This document shows, one piece after another, positions 15,010 to 18,182 of a stretch of DNA of 18,182 nt (position 1 is the stretch's first letter; every line of letters begins with the position of its first letter). Made by a program: the position numbers and the translations under genes. This stretch comes from Butyricicoccus sp. GTDB taxonomy: Bacteria; Bacillota; Clostridia; Oscillospirales; Butyricicoccaceae. The stretch spans positions 1 to 18,182 of the forward strand of contig JAUMSA010000158.1 of the NCBI GenBank assembly GCA_031293105.1. Direction: 5' to 3'. The notes under the pieces were generated by a model. The model saw only the letters and a program-made list of their open reading frames with translations. It did no database searches and was not told where the DNA came from.

Positions 15010-15966
15010 TTACTTGTTCATCAGCGAACGGATATATGCGATAATATCAGCAGAATGATAGCCGTATTTCTTTTGCAGGTCTTCGCCGCTGCCAAAGCCT
15101 GCATAGACCTGCGGAATGCCAAAGCGCTTGAAGCTCTTGGGCGCGATGCCCGCATCGACAAAGAAGTCGGACAGCGAGCTGGCCAGGCCGCCGCTCATCA
15201 GATGGTCTTCCCATACCACGATGTTGCCGGTTTCGGCGACTGCCTTGCGGACCGCTTCCTGGTCAAGCGGCTTGATGGTGTACATATCGATGACACGAAC
15301 CTGGATGCCGTCCTTGGCCAGTTCTTCGGCAACGTCCAGCGACATGCCGACCATTTCGCCATGGGCAATGATAGTGACGTCCGAGCCTTCCCGGGCGGTC
15401 ACGCTGCCGCCGATGGAAAATTCGATGGTGCCGGGCTCATACAGCGGGCGGTCTTTCTTGCCCTGTGCCAGACGGATGTACATCGGGCCCGGATAGTCCA
15501 TGGACAGCTTGAGGATATCGCGAATCATGTTCGGGTCGCCGATCGACAGAACGGTCATATTGACAAACGACTTGACGATTGCGATGTCTTCCATGGCATT
15601 GTGGGTGGAGCCGCCGCCCGACGTCAGGCCGCCGCCCGTACCGATGATGCGCACCGGAAGGTTCTGATAGCAAACCGCCGTGCGGACCTGCTCACAGGCG
15701 CGCATGGACAGAAACGGCAGCATACCCATGATGACCGGAATGTTGCCTTCGAGCGCCAGACCGGCGGCCACGCCGGCACAGTTCTGCTCGGCGATGCCGA
15801 CATCGATGTACCGTTTCGGATAATGCTGGCAGAAATGTTTCAGGTTCATGCCAACGTCCGGGGTACAAACAAACAGTTTCTCGTTGGTTTTCCCGATCTC
15901 ATCGAGCGTATCACCGATGACGCTGCGCGCCGAGATCCATTCTCCAAAGTTAAACGATCCTGCCAT
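15010..15966 (-). CDS. Split transketolase, C-terminal subunit
   Basis: The 318-aa protein holds the pyrimidine-binding and C-terminal domains of a ThDP-dependent ketol transferase. Catalytic Glu60 in RYIDVGIAEQN is present (activates the cofactor of the partner subunit), as are NLPVRIIGTGGG (102-113), THN (121-123), EDIAI and the phosphate-contact Arg in MYIRLAQG (162-169). The usual motif GTHAG...GEDGATHQ is altered to GTGGGLTSGGGSTHN. That removes the His and Asp that contact sugar substrates, with one residue fewer. It starts 2 nt after the N-subunit stop, and its AAGGAGG lies inside that gene. A full enzyme needs both subunits. Other split transketolases and deoxyxylulose-synthase relatives also vary here, so the substrate is open. 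Confidence 0.9.
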   Translation of the reverse strand: MAGSFNFGEWISARSVIGDTLDEIGKTNEKLFVCTPDVGMNLKHFCQHYPKRYIDVGIAEQNCAGVAAGLALEGNIPVIMGMLPFLSMRACEQVRTAVCYQNLPVRIIGTGGGLTSGGGSTHNAMEDIAIVKSFVNMTVLSIGDPNMIRDILKLSMDYPGPMYIRLAQGKKDRPLYEPGTIEFSIGGSVTAREGSDVTIIAHGEMVGMSLDVAEELAKDGIQVRVIDMYTIKPLDQEAVRKAVAETGNIVVWEDHLMSGGLASSLSDFFVDAGIAPKSFKRFGIPQVYAGFGSGEDLQKKYGYHSADIIAYIRSLMNK

Positions 15967-15968
15967 GT

Positions 15969-16820
15969 TTATGCCTCCTTACCGTAGTTCTTCTTCAAAT
16001 CGGCCAGTGCCTGATCCCAGTCTTCCTTGTTCAGGCTGCCTGCGTGCCAACCGATGTTGCGTTCCATAAAGTCAACGCCCTTGCCCTTGGTCGTGTGCGC
16101 GACGATGGCGGTCGGACGGAGGGTGGATGTGGGCGGCAGGCTGTCCAGTGCATCGACGATGGCGTTCATGTCGTGGCCGTCGATCTCGATGACGTTCCAG
16201 CCAAAAGCCTTCCATTTATCGGCATACGGTTCCATGACCGTGATTTCCTCGGTGTACGAGCACATCATCTGCTTGTTGCGGTCAATGACGGCTACCAGGT
16301 TGCCCAGTTCATACGAGCGGGCCGACATCGCGGCTTCCCATACCGAGCCTTCGCAGGTTTCGCCGTCGCCCAGCATGCAGACGACGCGATGGCCTTCGCC
16401 CTTGACCTTGGCGGAAATGGCCATGCCGACTGCCATCGCCAAGCCCTGGCCCAGCGAACCGGACGAGCATTCTACGCCGGGCAGCTGCACCTTGCACGGA
16501 TGCATGCCGTACGCGCTGTCCACCTTGCCGTAGGTCTTTACAATTTGGTCATAATCAAAGAATCCGCGCAGCGCCATTGCAATGTACATGCAAACCGCGC
16601 CATGGCCCTTGCTCAAAATAAAGCGGTCGCGGGCCGGATTCTGAATGTTATTTGGGTCTACATTGAGTCCATGATGGAACAAACCAATCAGCAAATCGGT
16701 CATGGACAGGTCGCCGCCGATATGCACCGACCCTTCGTACACGCCGCACAGGTTGATGAGCTTTGTTCGCATCTCATACGCTAGATTTTCCAAGCGAAAA
16801 ACTTCCTGCTTGTCTGCCAT
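15969..16820 (-). CDS. Split transketolase, N-terminal subunit
   Basis: This 283-aa ThDP pyrophosphate-binding half has the cofactor motif GDGETCEGSVWEAAM (151-165) ending with NLVAVIDRN (174-182). Catalytic histidines are His33 (VHIGGDLS), His73 (SKGHGA) and His259 (GWHAG), and CSSGSLGQG (118-126) matches the family. It should form a heterotetramer with the following gene. It is the first gene of the minus-strand operon, with AAGGAGG 8 nt before the ATG and a leader of about 90 nt from the -10 box at 16917-16922. Pairs like this occur in sugar operons and also as the steroid-17,20-desmolase DesAB of Clostridium scindens. Confidence 0.92.
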   Translation of the reverse strand: MADKQEVFRLENLAYEMRTKLINLCGVYEGSVHIGGDLSMTDLLIGLFHHGLNVDPNNIQNPARDRFILSKGHGAVCMYIAMALRGFFDYDQIVKTYGKVDSAYGMHPCKVQLPGVECSSGSLGQGLAMAVGMAISAKVKGEGHRVVCMLGDGETCEGSVWEAAMSARSYELGNLVAVIDRNKQMMCSYTEEITVMEPYADKWKAFGWNVIEIDGHDMNAIVDALDSLPPTSTLRPTAIVAHTTKGKGVDFMERNIGWHAGSLNKEDWDQALADLKKNYGKEA

Positions 16821-16847
16821 TTCACATGCCTCCTTGGAATTTTACAT

Positions 16848-16876
16848 CACAAATTCTGTTTTCAAACGAATTTGTG
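16848..16876. promoter_or_regulatory. Inverted repeat in the operon leader (operator candidate)
   Basis: CACAAATTC (16848-16856) and GAATTTGTG (16868-16876) form an exact 9-bp inverted repeat with an 11-nt spacer. It sits between the -10 box and the transketolase start. It could be a repressor site, for example for the ROK regulator, or an RNA hairpin. Confidence 0.5.
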
Positions 16877-16916
16877 CAATGCGCCTTATTCTCTCGGTGA
16901 TTTTCTGCCGTTTTTC

Positions 16917-16922
16917 ATTATA
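16917..16922 (-). promoter_or_regulatory. -10 box of the transketolase operon promoter
   Basis: There is a perfect TATAAT on the minus strand (16922-16917). No good -35 lies 17 nt upstream (ATAAAC), which is typical of a promoter that needs an activator or is tightly controlled. Confidence 0.5.
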
Positions 16923-17001
16923 GTACCGAAAAAGCGGGTGTTTATCTACCCGAATTCCAGACCTGCTTTGTTTATTTGTGTCCGTTTTCAAGCTATTCTA
17001 A

Positions 17002-17034
17002 GGCGTGCCTTGTGCACACTGCACAAGGCACGCC
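17002..17034 (-). terminator. Long hairpin between dehydrogenase gene and transketolase operon
   Basis: GGCGTGCCTTGTGC and GCACAAGGCACGCC form an exact 14-bp stem with a 5-nt loop, 33 nt after the stop of the upstream dehydrogenase. On the minus strand only a weak TTAGAAT follows. On the plus strand TTTTTT occurs 6 nt beyond the stem. It probably ends the upstream minus-strand transcript, imperfectly. Confidence 0.6.
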
Positions 17035-17067
17035 GTCGCCTTTTTTCTAAAGCGCACAAGAAACCGA

Positions 17068-18144
17068 TTATTCCAGGTCGGGGTTGCACTTGATGAGGAT
17101 TTTCGGATATTTGCCGGTCAGCTGGGCATCAAAGGCCGCCACGCCGTCGTCGAGATCAAAGACCGTCTGGGTCAGGGCATCCAGGTTCAGCCGGGTCAGC
17201 ATCTGCAAAGCGCGCGGATACGCATACGGCGCGACAAAGACGCCGGTCATGGTGATTTCGTTGAAATAGCAGTACTGGGAGATGTTAAACGGCATCTCAT
17301 AGTCGTTGGGATACTGCGCGCCGTAAATCAGCATGCCGCCCTTGGCGGTGATCGGCGGCAGGGAGGGGACCGCATACGCCGAACCCGAGCAGTCCAGAAC
17401 CACGTCATAGCCCCGGCCGTCGGTCAGTTCCATGGCGCGCTGCACAACATCTTCACTGGTCGGGTCGATCGTGTATTGCGCGCCCATCTGCATGGCCAGA
17501 TCGCGGCGGTCGGCAATCGGCTCGATCATGGTCAGCGTGGTGGCGCCATACAGGCTCAAGGTCTGCAAGGCCATCAGGCCGATCGGGCCACCGCCGCAGA
17601 CACAAACACGCATGCCAGCCTTCATCTGGGCCTTGTCCATCATGCGAATGATGATCGACATGGGCTCAAGCAGGCAGCCTTTCTTGAGGCTGATTTCATC
17701 CGGCAGTTTATATACCTGGTCTTCGTGCCAGATCAGTTCGGACGCAAAGCCCGGACGGTTATATTCCTGTCCGTTCTCACAGAACTGCTGCTGGCCGTTC
17801 TGGCAGTAATAGCAGCCGCCGCAAAAGCGCAGGAAGTTGCCGGCAACCCGGTCACCAACCTTCAAACCCTTGTGATGAGCTTCGGGACCCAGTTCCACTA
17901 CAACGCCGGAGATCTCATGCCCCAGCGGGATGGGTTCGGTCGAACCGGGCTCCTGCCCAAAGCATCCGCCGACACAATGGGGGTCCGAGCCGCAAATGGC
18001 GCAGTACGCGACCTTGACGCGGACATCCTGCGGCCCAAGCTCCGGGAAAGGCAGATCGACCAGCGCGACCTTGCCCCGAGTCTCGGGGTTGGGGTCCTTC
18101 ATGTTTCCGACGTACACGCCGCACAGGGTTCTCATGGTTTTCAT
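17068..18144 (-). CDS. Zinc dehydrogenase, sorbitol-dehydrogenase-like paralogue
   Basis: This 358-aa medium-chain NAD(P)-dependent dehydrogenase has catalytic zinc ligands Cys51 (AICGSDPH) and His76-Glu77 (LGHEISG) and structural zinc Cys108, Cys111, Cys114 and Cys122. GGGPIG is the nucleotide-binding turn. I chose the ATG at 18144: AAGGAGG ends at 18154, 9 nt upstream. The in-frame ATG at 18153 touches the ribosome site. It is a paralogue of the gene at 12496-13515 and probably acts on a related secondary alcohol. It is separated from the operon downstream by a hairpin and a promoter, so it may be expressed independently. What lies upstream is outside the window. Confidence 0.9.
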   Translation of the reverse strand: MKTMRTLCGVYVGNMKDPNPETRGKVALVDLPFPELGPQDVRVKVAYCAICGSDPHCVGGCFGQEPGSTEPIPLGHEISGVVVELGPEAHHKGLKVGDRVAGNFLRFCGGCYYCQNGQQQFCENGQEYNRPGFASELIWHEDQVYKLPDEISLKKGCLLEPMSIIIRMMDKAQMKAGMRVCVCGGGPIGLMALQTLSLYGATTLTMIEPIADRRDLAMQMGAQYTIDPTSEDVVQRAMELTDGRGYDVVLDCSGSAYAVPSLPPITAKGGMLIYGAQYPNDYEMPFNISQYCYFNEITMTGVFVAPYAYPRALQMLTRLNLDALTQTVFDLDDGVAAFDAQLTGKYPKILIKCNPDLE

Positions 18145-18182
18145 GCGATGCATCCTCCTTAGAATTTCGTTGATATGAATAA

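Noticed and set aside
13713..15044. Long plus-strand open frame opposite the GPH symporter
   Set aside because: It has His/Gly/Asp-rich composition typical of an antisense shadow, no ribosome site and no motif; the minus-strand symporter is certain.
9272..16820. Assignment as the sulfoquinovose sulfo-transketolase or D-apiose (apulose-phosphate transketolase) pathway
   Set aside because: Those routes need an isomerase or a kinase and characteristic partners, none of which are present here, and they do not explain the OYE-type reductase.
15010..16820. Naming the transketolase pair desA/desB
   Set aside because: Only the gene architecture and altered pocket suggest this; split transketolases are common, and I could not align to proven desmolases.
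17005..18162. Long plus-strand open frame opposite the last dehydrogenase
   Set aside because: It is an antisense shadow that begins inside the hairpin region and has no ribosome site.

Overview
The window looks like chromosomal DNA of an anaerobic, fairly GC-rich Firmicute (class Clostridia, probably a gut Oscillospiraceae/Butyricicoccaceae-type organism). The evidence is strong AGGAGG-type ribosome binding sites, Gram-positive style promoters and lipoprotein signals, a guanine-class purine riboswitch, a PadR/DUF1048 pair, a GPH symporter, and a transketolase split into two genes. The taxon is inferred from gene content only.

Left part (1-1210, minus strand): two tandem paralogous secreted lipoproteins. 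Their signal-peptide and linker DNA is almost identical, while their C-terminal domains have diverged. The left one runs off the window.

Purine block (about 1319-6643, plus strand): promoter, guanine riboswitch and expression platform, then guaD (guanine deaminase), an AT-rich spacer holding a nested palindrome, and xdhA-xdhB-xdhC (Mo-, FAD- and 2Fe-2S subunits of xanthine dehydrogenase). Overlapping stops and starts link the three xdh genes, and a perfect bidirectional terminator ends the block. Guanine is sensed, deaminated to xanthine, and xanthine is oxidised.

Middle part (6646-9179): a padR-DUF1048 operon (minus) whose promoter is covered by two tandem 24-bp operator-like repeats; a divergent ROK-type regulator (plus); an initiator tRNA-fMet gene with its own promoter and terminator; and a hairpin that ends the large minus-strand operon.

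Right part (9272-18153, minus strand): one long operon reading right to left: transketolase N-subunit, transketolase C-subunit, GPH-family symporter, zinc dehydrogenase, aryl-alcohol-type zinc dehydrogenase, and an Old-Yellow-Enzyme/2,4-dienoyl-CoA-reductase-type flavoenzyme. A further zinc dehydrogenase lies upstream as a separate unit. No kinase, isomerase or aldolase accompanies the transketolase, and the substrate-pocket motif of the C-subunit is altered. The set (ketol-cleaving ThDP enzyme, alcohol dehydrogenases, enone-type reductase, transporter) recalls bacterial steroid side-chain cleavage (DesAB with 20-HSDH, plus BaiCD-like reductases). It could equally act on an unknown polyol, sugar or other non-phosphorylated ketol. 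This is the most interesting part of the window, but its substrate cannot be read from the sequence.
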